Assembly (NCBI GenBank): GCA_008638375.1
Contig: CM018036.1
Coordinates: 13,564,328-13,628,327 of the forward strand
DNA length: 64,000 bases
Source: Nyssa sinensis
Lineage: Eukaryota; Streptophyta; Magnoliopsida; Cornales; Nyssaceae
Direction of reading: 5' to 3'
The position numbers and the translations under genes are program-made. A model generated the notes under the pieces. It worked only from the letters and a program-made list of their open reading frames with translations. It ran no database searches and was not told the origin of the DNA. Below, in pieces: positions 33,421-45,477 of the stretch; within the stretch, counting starts at the first letter, position 1; the number at the start of each line of letters is the position of its first letter.

Positions 33421-36400
33421 CACTCAATGCACATAGCATGTATACGGGTAAAGTCATACCTAACTGCGGAAGATACCCGTAGATCGTATATTGCTTGTTG
33501 TTACGAGTCAAACGTTGAATTCTGGCTTCCGTGTATATCTCCAAATTTCGTGAAGTTACGCAGGGTTGGCTACTAGGGTTACCCCTTCAATCTTCACGTT
33601 CCAAGCCCACTAAAGAGAAAAGACTAGAGAGAGAAAGTATACGATATCTTACAACCACACTACACAGACCACATATCTGCATATTTATTTTAAATACATA
33701 TAGAATTTTGTTAGGATTCAAATACTGATATCTATCAACACATGATAGAGACGTATTTGAATAAGGATAGGAACTTATCCTATCAGCCACTTAAATGGGT
33801 TAAGGCCCATTCCCTAGTGGGCGGGTCTTATTCACATATGAGTTGATCTAAAACCCAAAAACTAGAATCTCCCACTCGCCCACATAGGGCAAGTTATCTC
33901 TATGATTTCTCTCAATCTCTCATTTCCCCATCTCCTCATACAGGAAATGGAACGTGCGACCTAACGAGAAGAACATACAGCCACATGAGCGCAGTTATCA
34001 AATCATTTCTTGACCAATAAAAGCGCAATACTCGGAAGGATCTCGAGTATGCCCAAGACAAATTAATTACACCGGATCCAACACTCTTTAACCTCTCAAG
34101 GAAGCAGTGCTACACCCCTAATATGTAATGCACTCATGACTCGTATTGTAGACAAACATGACACAGTCGTCTGGGCTATAAGTCACACTAACATGGTGTA
34201 ATATCAAATCGTCTTCCCTAAGCCCTCATATCAATCAGATTAGACTCAACCGTTTTCCCAAAGATGCCCCGCGGGACGATATCTTCCATCGTCTTTGGGA
34301 AACATTCCAAAGTAGCGACATTGAATATCCTCTTCATGACATTGTCACGCCTCGAATTCCAACGAACCCTAGACGCGAGTAACGAGACAAAAGAAAATAA
34401 AATAATAAAGAAATAAAGACAATTAAGGACAATCACATACATTCTATACAATGTTCTGATACATTACATAGGTTCTGGTCCATTTGTTCATGACATACAA
34501 AATAAGAAACAGTCTCGGGCTTATGCCCTTATACAACATTACATGCGCCCCTCGGGCCAAACATAATCCACAATCACATCATCTCTAAATCTCGCCAGCT
34601 GGAGCATCATCTGAAATGTTTGTCCCACGAATGGGTCAGCTCAATTGTTGGTACAATATAATGCTAATGCAAGAAACAAAATTAAGAGCGTGGCATGTAT
34701 AAGTGTACAGTTATTTCTATATGGCATTCAATATCATTATAGCAGTATATGAACAGTATGCAATATATGAATCAGTATGCGTGACACACCCATGCAACTC
34801 TATGCCACCCATGTCTCATGATACGGTCTTTCCCCGCTGGCATGAGTACCGCCACGTATGTCTCGCTTCACGGTCCGGAACCCGTCAGGCATGCGAGTAC
34901 CTAATGGCCGATTTTGGGTTTTTTACCACAGGATCTGCACCCTCATAATGCATAGCACCACGTGCTCAACTCACGCCATGCACAAAGAACCACATTATGG
35001 CAATATGTTCTGATTCATTCATGCCACAATGTAATCTCAATGATGCATCTCATTCATACATGAAGCATGCTTTCAATCACATATTTTATAGTCTCAACAG
35101 TTCTCAAAGAATATAATCCACACACACTATACTAACACATGCAATATACACATAATTATTATTCACATTATCACCCAACTTACGGCAAGATAGCATATAG
35201 CACATAAGCATGTGAACAATCAAGCAAACATGTGAAGCATCAAGTCAGCAGAACAAGTATTCCTAAACTCAATTCTATTTCTTACTTAGCACAATATATC
35301 GTACCTGATAATCGACCTCAACCCGGAAAAGTGTACTCGTAGTATAGTAGAATCACTGTGAGAATACCGAAGGTCAGATTACCTTCTCCTTGCCTGTTTG
35401 TGTTCCTAAAATCATAACATGTAACTCAGTTCATTTGTTTCCTGAATGATACTATTCAACAAATTTTATGTCTTTATTTTTATAAGTTTCTATTTTGCTA
35501 AATTAAACTCTACTATTGAGTCCGGAACGTCGAAAAAAATAAGTTTAGGTTTTCGTGGAATTCAATTCGGACATCCGGGCTTAAAAGGGCAAAACAGTCA
35601 TTTTGCACTCTTCACGGGTCCTTACATTTCAAAACCTCTTTTCACAAATCGGACTCCACAGTTGAGTCCGGAATGGTCGCAATAATAAAGTTTCACTATT
35701 TGTTTACTTAATTTGAAGTTCGTTTGACTACGTTTCAATTCGAGGGCATTTTGGTAATTTTAAAGGTTACTACAGGTCTTTTATTTTTTGGGACCCCGTC
35801 TCGTAAAATGGACCTCACCATTGGCCTCAGAATAGTCGAGATAGTCAAAATACACTAATGACTTGTCCCATTTGGACTCCGGGTTATTTTAGAATATTTA
35901 AATAATTAAATTAATTAATTAATTTTATTAATATTTTATTCTGGTGGGGTCAGATTATAATTTCCCAAAAGTTTAGGGGTCAAAGTGAAATTTCTAAAAG
36001 TTCTGGGTCAAAGTTAATTTCTAAAAAGTTCAGGAGTTAATTTGTAATTTACAAAACCCTCTATTCCTAATTCGGATAGCCAAACAGGGATTAATCCAGA
36101 ACAGGGATAGGATATCCCTGTTCCTGTTTCAATTTAAATTTTCAATTTCTTACACTCGTAGCCAAATAGCCCATTTCATCTTTTAATTTAAAACAACAGG
36201 ACGACACGTGGCAGGGGCAGATCGCCCAAGCCCGACCTGAACCCGAACCGGACCCGGACCCGAACACTCCCCCTTCTTCCCCATTTTTCCGGCGAGGTAC
36301 CAGTAGGGTTCCGGAGCCCTCTCCAGCGCCGGCGACATTTTTCGACGAGTTTTTCATGGTTTCTGAATGTGGTTCTCTTCGGTTTTTTTATGTAGATTTC

Positions 36401-36867
36401 ATCCCTACCCTTTGTTTTTGATGTGGACCAATAGATCATCACGAATAGAGGGTCAAACGGTCGCAGCCGATTTTCCGGCCAACATTTCTTTTCGGTTTTT
36501 ATGCCTATTCCTTTACTGTTTTTGGCCCAAACAACTCCCTTTAGCTTTCTGTACCTAAGAGGATTATTTTACTCCCATTTAAACCAAGTTCTACACATAA
36601 AATGTCAAGACCCACTTCCCATAACCGAGACCTGCAACTCACTATTTCTCACCCATTTTCTAACCTTTTCCATTCATTCTTTTTGCAAAATAATCCATAT
36701 TTCATATACTATAAGAACCAAGAATTAAATCTACATAATATGCTAAGAAACAAAAAAAATCAGAAATGAACCACTCACAGTTTTTCTGGGTTTCTCTCTC
36801 TAGCCGTGCGTCTACTTCACCTTCTGGTTCCAAGCTTGATTCAAGCTCCAAGATCCATTCTCCTTTC

Positions 36868-36872
<5 letters not shown>

Positions 36873-36929
<57 letters not shown>
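36873..36929 (+). repeat. CT microsatellite, about 28 units
   Basis: Uninterrupted CT repeats inside the 3.1-kb LTR-like insertion. Serine/leucine or arginine/glutamate repeat frames over it are not genes. Confidence 0.95.
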
Positions 36930-36932
<3 letters not shown>

Positions 36933-37323
36933 CGCTCTCTGTTTCTCTTTTCTTTCTTTCCTTCCAACCGAGATCGAGATATATAAACTCCCACACATCA
37001 ACTCTCTCACGTCACCACTGCACAACCCCTTTCCTTGACCATCTTTCTTCTGCTCAGCCACCCTTATCCCTCTACAAGGTAGCTTTGCATTAAATGTAAA
37101 ACTGCCCTATATATATACCTATATATCCCACTCATATACACACACACTTACACGACACCACACACACACACGGTCTGTCACACACACACACACATACCAG
37201 GCTTGTTGCACACACACAGTGCACACATGCACTGTTATATACATACATATACCTATACACATATACATGTTCATATATTATCCCACACATATACATACCA
37301 TATATACATAACACACATGCATC

Positions 37324-37325
<2 letters not shown>

Positions 37326-37363
<38 letters not shown>
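37326..37363 (+). repeat. ATA/TAA trinucleotide microsatellite
   Basis: About 12 AT-rich triplets followed by a few CAA triplets, near the right end of the same insertion. Confidence 0.9.
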
Positions 37364-37367
<4 letters not shown>

Positions 37368-38090
37368 CAACAACAATAATATTATCAATAAAAAAAAATT
37401 TAATAACCAAGAAAATTTCATATATAAAAAAAAAACTTTCAGGTTACTACAGACATAATCTTAAGTTAAGCAATGGCATAAGTAGGATCCAATGAACTAA
37501 GTGACTCACACAGCAATGAAACAAGGATTCATTCATCGCTCCCACTATCGGTCGATATAGCACATACAATACGAAATGTATGCTATGGTGTCATCCCACA
37601 AATGGGCATGTCACTAAACAAATAAGAAAAGGACACCATATGAATCTGGGTCTAGTCGCTAACAAGCGCCTAACTTGAGTTTCAGCCCAGTCACTATCTA
37701 AGCGCTTGCCTGAAATCTCACATTCGGCTATAACAGGCTTCATGGAGTTTGTGAAAATACTCTATGATTGACCTATATGTGAAGGTCTCATCTTAGCTCT
37801 AACTAAAGCCACATATAGCATTAAATGCTTGTGAATATATCTTAATTGCCTTTTAGGCACCACAGATATAAATGTCCTATCTCGCTACGTAAGCGTCATA
37901 GACATCAATGTCTCATCTTGCTCGCTATCTCAGTGTCAAGGTGAATCACCCGTGTGAGTAGGTCGACTCTTAGCCTGGTGACATATAACAAGGATGTACA
38001 TAATAATAACAATCACTCAATCAAACAACATATGTAAAAGGAATATATATCATAATAATGTCAAATAACAAAATGAAGTGCCCATACATA

Positions 38091-38430
38091 TCAAATCCTA
38101 CGGAGTCTCATACTCCTAACATGAGATAAAAACAAACCTCTAGCAATGGACTTGGTTAACGGATCAGCCACCATACTGCCTGTGGATATATGTCTCAAGA
38201 CCACTTCCCCATGTGCAACCATGGCTCGAATGTAATGAAAACGAATGTCTATGTGTTTGGATTTCCCATGATACTTGGGATCCTTTGCATAGGCTAGGGC
38301 TAATGTGCTATCACAATAGACAAGCACAACCTAATCTCCATGGGTCGAAAAACCCAGCCTCTACAAAAATCTTCTCAACCAAACAGCCTCCTGAACAGCC
38401 ACTGAACAAGCTATGTACTCTGATTCCATC
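38091..38430 (-). pseudogene. copia RNase H, C-terminal part
   Basis: It reads VYCDSTLALAYAKDPKYHGK, then HIDIRFHYIRAMVAHGEV and HISTGSMVADPLTKSIAR, the standard copia RNase H end with the catalytic Asp in CDS and the HIDI helix. The start is in another frame with stops. Confidence 0.88.
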
Positions 38431-38799
38431 GTGGATAATGCTATGCATGTCTTCTTCTTGCTACACTAAGAAATAGCTCCTCCTTCAAGTATAAAAGCAT
38501 AGCCTAAGTGGACTTTCATCCATCTCTATCTGCAGCCCAATCTACATTGTCGTATCCTCTCAGTCTTGGGTCTCCACCATGGTAGCATAAGGCGAGATCA
38601 ACGGTCCCACGAAGGTACCAAAAAATCCTCTTCGTTGCCTTCTAGTGATCTGGACCAGGGTTATTCCAGTAACGACTGACTATACCAACTGCATAGCAGA
38701 TGTCTGGACGTGTGCACAACATAGCATACATCAGACTCTCTATTGCAGCTGCATAAGGCACGGTGAACATCCGATTCTTTTCTTCATCATTCTTAGGAC

Positions 38800-39585
38800 A
38801 CTAGTCTAGGCTTAAAGCGCATCCATTTTCCATCGGAGTGTCAATGGGTTTGAAGTGATGCATATGAAAGTGCTCAAGAATCTTCTTTATGTAAGTCTCC
38901 TGTGACAAGCTAAGAAGTCTCTTTGAACGGTCTCTTGTGATCTTAACTCCCAACACATAATTTGTTTCACCCATGTCCTTCATCTCAAAAATAGAGGATA
39001 ACCACTCTTTAGTGGCGATAATGGAATCCATATCATTTCCAGCCAAGAGAATGTCATCAATATACAACGAGAGGATAAGAACATTTTTCTTGGATCATTT
39101 CAGATACACGCAATAATCTTCCTCAATCATCTCAAAACCAATGGAGGCAATGACATGATGAAATCAAAAATACCACTGCCTAGATAATTGTTTAAGGCCA
39201 TAAATGGAACGAGTGAGACGGAAAACTTTGCACTCTTGTCCCTCAACCTCAAAACCCACTAGTTGATCCATATAGATCTCTTCGTCTAGTTCTCCATTGA
39301 GAAATGCAGTCTTAACATCCATCTGAAAAAGCTCTAAGTCCAAATGCGCTACAATAACAAGAATGAGGTGAATAGAGACAAACCTCACCACTGGAAAGAA
39401 TGTCTCTTCATAGTCTATACCCTCCTTTTGGGTATAGCCCTTCGCCACAAGACATGCCTTGTACTTGTCAATTGAACCATCTGCCTAGCGCTTGATTTTC
39501 AAGACCTATTTGTCTCTAATGGTCTTATGCCCTAGTGGAAGGTCAACTAACTCCCAGACCTTGTTCTTCTTCATGGAGCTCATCT
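38800..39585 (-). pseudogene. copia reverse transcriptase, broken into frames
   Basis: In order on the minus strand: KGYTQKEGIDYEETFFPVVR, MDVKTAFLNGELDEEIYMDQ, YGLKQLSRQW, then after a stop SLYIDDILLAGND (catalytic Y-IDD) and EMKDMGETNYVLGVKI. Downstream RT motifs such as AMLCTRPD are readable in other frames near 38700. Several stops separate the parts. Confidence 0.9.
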
Positions 39586-39589
39586 CATC

Positions 39590-39946
39590 CTACATAGCAA
39601 TCATCCACTCATTCTTAGCATGTGAGGAAAGCGTTTCTTCCAAAGAAGCAGGCTCTTCCTCATCTAATGTAGCACACAAGAAAGCATCCTCTTCAATCCT
39701 AAAATGACGACGGGGAATATTTCCCCATTCGCTTCGGCGCACTTGAGAATCTTGACTTTCTAATGGTTGCTCACTCCCACTAGGCTGAAAACCACTCCCA
39801 CTGTCTTCAGTGATTACTGGATAAGGAACTAATTCCCTACCCTCGCTTGAAGATGGTAAGATATCTTCAGTCTCCTCCAACTCATAGAGGTCAAGACTCT
39901 CCTTTGTATCGCCCATGCTAGGGAAATCATTCTCAATGAAATCCAC
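39590..39946 (-). pseudogene. copia integrase-RT hinge region
   Basis: An acidic low-complexity stretch (ESLDLYELEETEDILPSSSE) precedes HFRIEEDAFLCATLDEEEP and ETLSSHAKNEWMIAM, the typical start of copia RT (SDEWLAAM-like). A stop separates it from EMSSMKKNKVWELVDLP in the same frame. Confidence 0.82.
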
Positions 39947-40431
39947 ATCGCGTGACTCTTTTTTAGTTCTTCCTCCATCAGGTTATTCACCATATATAAT
40001 GTAGCCTTTTGAGTTCTCAGAATATCTTATAAATATATGTTTCCTAGCTCTAGGGCCTAGCTTCCCGTACTTATGGGATGCGTCATGAACATAACTTGCA
40101 GATCCCCATAGGCGCAAATGCTCCAAATTAGGTTTTTCACCTTTCCAAGATTCATAGGGAGTGGAAGAAACCGACTATGAAGGCACACAGTTTAGGATAT
40201 AGGCTGCAGTCAAAATAACATCCCCCCAAAACGAAATTGGGAGGTTAGCTTGCGCCATCATACACCTAACCATATCTAACAAAGTTCTATTCCTTCTTTC
40301 TGCAACACCATTTTGTTGCAGAGTGTGTGGAATAGTCAATTATTTGCGTATCCCCTTCCCTCACATAGTTCTTTAAACTGATCAGATAAATACTCACGTC
40401 CTCTGTCTGTTCGAAGAACTTTTAAGCTCTT

Positions 40432-40671
40432 TTATTTCTGATTCTCAACCTCTGCTACAAAGCGTTTGAAACAATCCAAAGCCTCATAATAGTAAGCGGT
40501 CAGATAGACATATCCATATCGCGTGTAGTCATATATAAAAGTGAGAAAATATGAAGTGCCATGGCATGCCTTTACATTCATAGGCCCACAGATGTCTGAG
40601 TGAACTAACTCAAGCAGTTGAGTAGCTCTGGCAGCCTTATCAAAAGGCTTTCTACATGCTTTTCTAGCCAA
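40432..40671 (-). pseudogene. copia integrase core, partial
   Basis: It reads KACRKPFDKAARATQLLELV, then HSDICGPMN with the first catalytic Asp, and FLTFIYDYTRYGYVYL where the second Asp motif is expected (IDD changed to IYD). The region after it, with the catalytic Glu, is shifted or degraded. IYD would impair activity. Confidence 0.88.
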
Positions 40672-40677
40672 ACATGA

Positions 40678-41019
40678 CTAATATATAGGTAGGCCAACCT
40701 TAGCGAGTGAGCCCAAAAGGTCTTCTCTAGCTAATCGGGTCATCCTATCACGTCCTACATGCCCAAGTCTAGCATGCCAAGTAACAGAATCTATATTCTT
40801 ATTAGCATTAGCAACATATGATGAAGATAAAGATGAATAAATTAAATCTAAACAGAAGAAATTATTCATTAAAGAACCATGTCCAAAAACAATACCATCT
40901 AATAAAATATCCATTTTACCACTACCAAAAGAAAAAACATAACCAAAATCCATAAGTGCAGTAACTGAAAGTAAATTATGCTGAATTTCAGGTACGTATA
41001 GTACGTCATGTAAAAGCAA
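40678..41019 (-). pseudogene. copia protease end and GAG-pre-integrase
   Basis: LLHDVLYVPEIQHNLLSV is the conserved segment after the copia protease. It is followed by the GAG-pre-integrase WHARLGHVGRDRMTRLARE. A stop separates it from the integrase; the first integrase zinc-finger cysteine pair is degraded. Confidence 0.88.
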
Positions 41020-41110
41020 TGTGTGTCTAATGCGTAGTTAGAGTTGATACGATCCTACTCCTAATGCTTCTTCACACACACCATTTCCTATATACACACA
41101 ATAGAAATTA

Positions 41111-41399
41111 TTTGAAACTCTGCGATAATCTATGAACCCTGATCTATGCTGTATATAAGTCATGCTTGAGGGCAACACTAAAATTGCAATGAAGTACAAA
41201 ATAGAAACATTACGGCTTGTATTTCAAACGTAGAGTTGAATTTTTTTGGAAACCACATATCTGATTTGAAGAAATTCAAATAGCTACTCATTGTAGAAAT
41301 TTGGAAATTAAGAGATTAAAATCAACTTACAAACACCTACTATAAATTGTGTTAGTTTGCTTAGTAAATGTCAGATTTACAGTGAAAAATTTCAAGGTA
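41111..41399. other. Short unassigned spacer
   Basis: Between the copia coding remnant and the solo LTR. No features seen. Confidence 0.4.
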
Positions 41400-42946
41400 T
41401 GATAAGAGCATAATATTTAATATTTTTAATTCATTTATATTTAGTTTTATGACATATTTTCTGTTTAAGTGAGCTAATTAATATATTTATTGAATTAGAG
41501 AAGCATTGAAGGTAAAAGAATAGATATGGAGTATATTGTGTAATTTCTAGCTTTTAGGCAGTTTCGATCCATGAAGTTTCAATTGAGGTTTGGATAGCGT
41601 TAGAATTTTAGAATGAGAAAGTGGTGTTCATGAAGTTTTTAGAGGACGTCTTAAGCTTTTCAGAAAGGTATGGTTTGCAAAAATCCGAATTCGTTTGGGC
41701 CTCCAAACATTATTTCAAAGTCAAGCCTGGAAAGCTGATCCGAATCCTGATTGGAGTTGGATTCTTGTCCGAGCCAGTAAACGTCAGTCGGCCATAACTT
41801 AAGTTTCCGAAATCCAAATTAAGTGATTCAAAAGCCTAAATTTATCTACACATCCAGGGCTACAACTTTCATCAAGAGACCGAGCCAAGATTCAGTCATT
41901 ATCGGATAGAAAAATAGCTCACAAGTTCTAGCACGATTTGGGTGGTTTCTGTCAATCTGTTTTGATAAGGAATACCTATAATGTAGGGATTTAAGTTGTA
42001 CACGTTTTGAGAAGTTGTCATATGTTTTTGATATTTATTTAAGGTTTCCTAAAGAGAGAATGAGAGAGGAGACACAAATTAATTATTAGGGTTTTCCTAT
42101 TGAAATATGTCGGGCTAGATTTTTCAATTTAGTTCAAGAGGATTTCGAACCTTCATTGTAGTTTGATGGTTGAATCAATTCAGTAACATTATTTCTCCCT
42201 TCTCTTATGAAATCTATTCATGATAATCTATTTTAATTGTTTTATTGATATTTGGTTTGATTGATTTAATCAAGGCCTGTTAAATTGATCAGGTTATTAC
42301 CAATTACTAGATTCAGGAAGTATATTACGTAATTGATATTGTTCCTAATCAATTGTAGCAAATAGTGATGGATGATTGTGGACAAGCTTTTGTTTATTGC
42401 TATGATTTTCAAGATCTAAGTTAAACAGTCCGAACTTGTGTGATTGTTGCTTAGAATAATCTAATTTCCTTGATATTAATGCTGCCATTATATTAAATTT
42501 AGAGAACTTGTTCTAAATTGTCTAATGGTTAGAATCTAATGAAGAGTTTGTTTCATTAGTGAGGAATTAAGAAAAATTTTGAGTAGCAGAGCTTGATGTT
42601 AACTAGGATTATTAGATTCATTGAAGGGTAGAATAATGTTATAATTGATTGATTGTTCCATTAACTGCGAGGGTAAGATTGAACCGAAGAACTGAAGTTT
42701 TAATTCATTGATTTCTGTTATTAATTTAGTTTTTAATCATAATTAGTTTGATCAGAATTCCAACCCCCTATTTATTGTTTTGTTATTAATTGAATTTCAG
42801 TTTAGAATTGGTCAGAATAAATAAAAAAATAAATTGTGAACACTCTTTGTGAGTTCGACCCTTACTCATCTAGCTATTGTATTTGTTTTCTTTTATTGTG
42901 TTAAGAAGTAAGATTTAATTTTTAGAATGTTAATGACGCGCTTCCA
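41400..42946 (+). mobile_element. Solo LTR, family A, second copy
   Basis: It starts TGATAAGAGCATAATATT and ends ACGCGCTTCCA, flanked by GGTA on both sides (41396-41399 and 42947-42950), or AGGTA if the last A is counted as target. It is the same family as 14744-16109 in opposite orientation. The shared segments include TGGTTTGATTGATTTAATCA, AACTTGTGTGATTGTTGCTT and TGAACACTCT. No internal domain is present. Confidence 0.85.
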
Positions 42947-42950
42947 GGTA

Positions 42951-43114
42951 CTTGTGCACTTTTGGATTCCAAGATGTGGAATATGAATAAAATTTGCAAA
43001 TGTTACTACAAAGTTGCGTTTGCATTGGATGTTGCAATTTTCTTTTTCTTTTCCTATTGCATCACTCCAAATAAATGTTGTATGAAAGTGAATGACTAAG
43101 GAAACAAAACTGAC
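42951..43114 (-). other. Putative start of the SPL first intron
   Basis: On the minus strand this follows the donor GTCAGTTTTG. No coding sequence is seen. The solo LTR at 41400-42946 lies just beyond, probably inserted in or next to this intron. The expected second SBP exon is not found between here and 41110. Confidence 0.45.
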
Positions 43115-43786
43115 CTGCTACATTGCTGACAAAACCTTTGTTCAATGCCATTCACAAGAACTTTGGCAGTTTTTTGAGTGGATCTCACAAACTTTATGCC
43201 TCTTGTGGTAGTCTTTAGAGGCGCTCAGATCTTTCTTACAACCATGAACTTGGCAAAAGGGAGTCTGAGAACTCAACCCTGATGCTCGCACTTTCTTTGC
43301 CGGCATAGATTACTCAGCGGAAGACAAATTGGGGGTTGTCTTGGTGGAATTAAGATAGCTTGCATCTCTACGATCAGCAAACCTTCCCAGCTTTAAATCC
43401 ATGAGCAACAAATCACGACTGTTAGATTCCACAACCGAGCTTGATAGCTTTGAACCGGACTAATCCTCTCCAGAAAATGCATTTGGAATAGCTGAAATTG
43501 GATCGACCATTCTTCCACCACTACTTTTGCTACTCCAAACATTCCCTATTGAGTCAATGGGCAGTGATTTTTTCGTCATTTCAGGGAAACCCAATTCCAC
43601 AAATCTCTGATTCTCAGTGGCCTCTTGACTTGAGACAACCATATTGCTTCCATAACTACATGGGGTGTTCAATTCCCAACCCATTAACCCATTTCTACCT
43701 CTCACAATCGCATAGGGAGCCATAATAGCGTCATTGCCATTGGATACAAAACCCTTCCCCTCAGAAACATAACTCCAAGACTCCAT
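43115..43786 (-). pseudogene. SBP-box (SPL6-like) transcription factor, first coding exon, broken
   Basis: SPL proteins are plant transcription factors that bind GTAC-core DNA through the SBP zinc-finger domain. The start at 43786 gives MESWSYVSEGKGFVSN, then GLMGWELNTPCSYGSNMVVS, an N-terminus I recognise as SPL6-like. The SBP domain begins [20 protein letters not shown] and [20 protein letters not shown] and ends FCQQCSR at a donor (GTCAGT), the conserved intron position in SBP domains. Defects are a TAG at 43462-43460, an in-frame TAA at 43312-43310, and one extra base in an A run (+ strand T run 43170-43175) that shifts the frame inside SBP. The second half of SBP is not found. Family identity is near certain; the SPL6 subtype is less so. 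Confidence 0.88.
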
Positions 43787-44858
43787 AACATAAATAACAA
43801 TATCACAGCAACAAAAATAACATACAAACCCACCAAAGTAAAATCCATAAAAACCAAAAAACTATTTCTCTTCTACACTTTTATCCAATTACTAGGTTGA
43901 ATTGAAATCTTTAAAACCTAAACATGAATTGCCATTGAGGATTTTTCTCATAAGCACTGTACATAACCGACGGAAGCACTGTACATAAGGGAACTGCTAT
44001 TTGGAAACCTTTTTTTTGGGGGTTCCTTATAATTTGGTCATCCTTATAGAATCATTCTTGAATCGTGTAGGAGACGACGATTTTGCCAGGGCGGGGGTGG
44101 AATTACAGCGAGGGACGTTAAAGAGAAGAGAGAGAAGTGAAAAAGAAAAAAATAACCATTACCTCTGCCGTTCCGTTAGGTTGAACTATTTAAAAGTAGG
44201 GTAAATTATACTGAATTTTTGTGAGATTTTTAATAATTATATGAATTTTTATAAATTTTTTTATGATTATATTATTTTTTTATATTTTTATTTTTTGATT
44301 TTTTTTTAATTTTAACCAATTTTTTCCTTTTTTTTTCAATTTTTTTATTTTTAAATTTAAGATAAATAACTTTTTTTATTTTTTTATAAAAATAAATTTA
44401 AAATTTTAATTAATAATTTATTTGAAAATAGAAAAAGAAATTGAAAAAATTGATCAAAAATAAAAAAATATAAATAAAAAAACAACATGAAATAAACAAT
44501 TTTGAACATAAAATTTGGTTGGAATAGGAAATTTGTAAGTTGTCAAGTAAAACAGTAAAGATTAGTGTAATTTTAAAAACATCACAGAAACTTAATGTAA
44601 TTGTCAGAAGAGTAATATTTAATTTCTCAAACGGTTAGTTTTGAATTAAGTATTTAATTTCTCACTCAAATACAATAAGCTGACATTGTTAAGTTGAAAC
44701 AAACGGGTTCTAAGTCCCTAACTCTTAAAAAATATAGCAATGCTAAGTTGAAAATTTTGTTCAACTTGACATTGTATTATTAATAATACTTAAAATTATG
44801 TAATTAATGTAATATAATAATGCATGGTCACATTATTTAAAATAAAAATTAAAGATAT
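43787..44858. other. Upstream of the SPL fragment; mostly AT-rich
   Basis: From 43787 to about 44200 this may be 5' leader or promoter of the SPL fragment, with a small repeat of GCACTGTACATAA near 43955-43990. From 44200 to 44858 it is very AT-rich with no genes. Confidence 0.45.
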
Positions 44859-45387
44859 TGATACGCCATAAAGTGACAGACCAATCTCCACAAGACACGT
44901 GTACGCACGGAACAGCCAAAGCTCGTCCATTCAGAGGAGGCGTGTACACATAGGCTCCAGAGCTGATCTCCAGAACGGAAGGCACTGAGCTAGTCACCAC
45001 CTCAGGCACCTTACCAAGCTGAAGATAATGAAACAATGTGCAACAAAGAAACTGCCATTCATGGATATCTTCCACCTTCTATTCTTATGGAGCGTAGTGT
45101 TCAACATGGTAACTGTCATTCTCTTATGACAATCAAATCTCTATTTTCACAAGGTCAAATCCTAATCAACTTAGGAGAATCCGCGGCCTATAAACTGAAT
45201 CCTAAGGTGCGTTTTACAATGACGGTCATTCAATTACTTTCAATTACAATCTTTTACTTCAGTTTTATTAACTTTATCATCTGAGTGGCTACCACCAGAG
45301 CCAACTCGGTGGTCCTTTGATCTTCTTCTTTGAGTGTTCGATAGGCGACGAAGAGCGGAGCCCCACTGATCAAAAAGTGCAGCATCA
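44859..45387 (+). repeat. 5' LTR of the Tat element
   Basis: It starts TGATACGCCATAAAGTGACAG and ends AGTGCAGCATCA (TG...CA), 529 bp. It aligns with 62662-63008 over its first about 330 bases, for example CGTGTACACATAGGCTCCAGAG and TCCTAATCAACTTAGGAGAATCC. Confidence 0.88.
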
Positions 45388-45390
45388 GTT

Positions 45391-45408
45391 TGGCGCTGTC
45401 TTTGAGAA
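45391..45408 (+). other. Primer-binding site (TGGCGC type)
   Basis: TGGCGCTGTCTTTGAGAA follows the 5' LTR by three bases. It resembles the TGGCGCCGTCTGTGGGAA site used by many Tat-lineage elements, with a few changes. Confidence 0.8.
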
Positions 45409-45477
45409 ACGAGAAATTGTTTCTTGCTAAGTCTTTTCTTCTACAAACAAACTCTCTGTCTTTCTCACCAAAGGACC

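Larger units (their letters stand above)
29106..33430. other. Region downstream of the CNL gene
   Basis: AT-rich DNA without a recognisable gene. It contains TG and TA microsatellites near 29275-29300, the long G run, a MITE-like element and a 276-bp tandem duplication (listed separately). It ends with a strongly AT-rich TA microsatellite region (about 33240-33420). Around 33060-33200 several AACCGA and TCGGTT motifs form a palindromic patch (CGGTTCTAGAACCG) that resembles short non-autonomous DNA transposons. Confidence 0.5.
34343..37451 (-). mobile_element. Large solo LTR-like insertion, 3.1 kb
   Basis: It begins TGTCACGCCTCGAATTCC and ends GGTTACTACA, flanked by a perfect 5-bp TSD, GACAT (34338-34342 and 37452-37456). 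On the minus strand it starts TGTAGTAACC and ends GGCGTGACA, the same end type as the LTR-like elements at 45969 and 48398. It has no coding domain, primer site or internal repeat of its ends, so it fits a long solo LTR. It contains 28 CT units (36873-36929), an ATA/TAA run (37326-37363) and CA and TA repeats nearby. Whether it is Tekay/Del-like is inferred only from size and end sequence. Confidence 0.75.
33431..41110 (-). mobile_element. Decayed Ty1/copia element, interrupted by an LTR-like insertion
   Basis: On the minus strand the order is GAG-pre-integrase, integrase, hinge, RT and RNase H (41019 down to 38091), the Ty1/copia order. RNase H is followed by about 0.6 kb of non-coding DNA, an LTR-like insertion (34343-37451), and more non-coding DNA. 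That DNA includes a purine-rich GGGCGAGTGGGAG (33868-33880), a likely polypurine tract, and possible 3' LTR sequence down to about 33431. The 5' LTR and gag start are missing. Stops and frameshifts are frequent. Linking the part left of 34343 to the element is inference. Confidence 0.75.

Noticed and set aside
33253..33576. Open frame of about 107 codons rich in Y, I and C
   Set aside because: It lies on TA/TG microsatellite sequence and has no domain; it is a repeat product.
36702..37093. Open frames with long RE or LS/SL runs on both strands
   Set aside because: They are translations of the CT microsatellite inside an LTR-like insertion.
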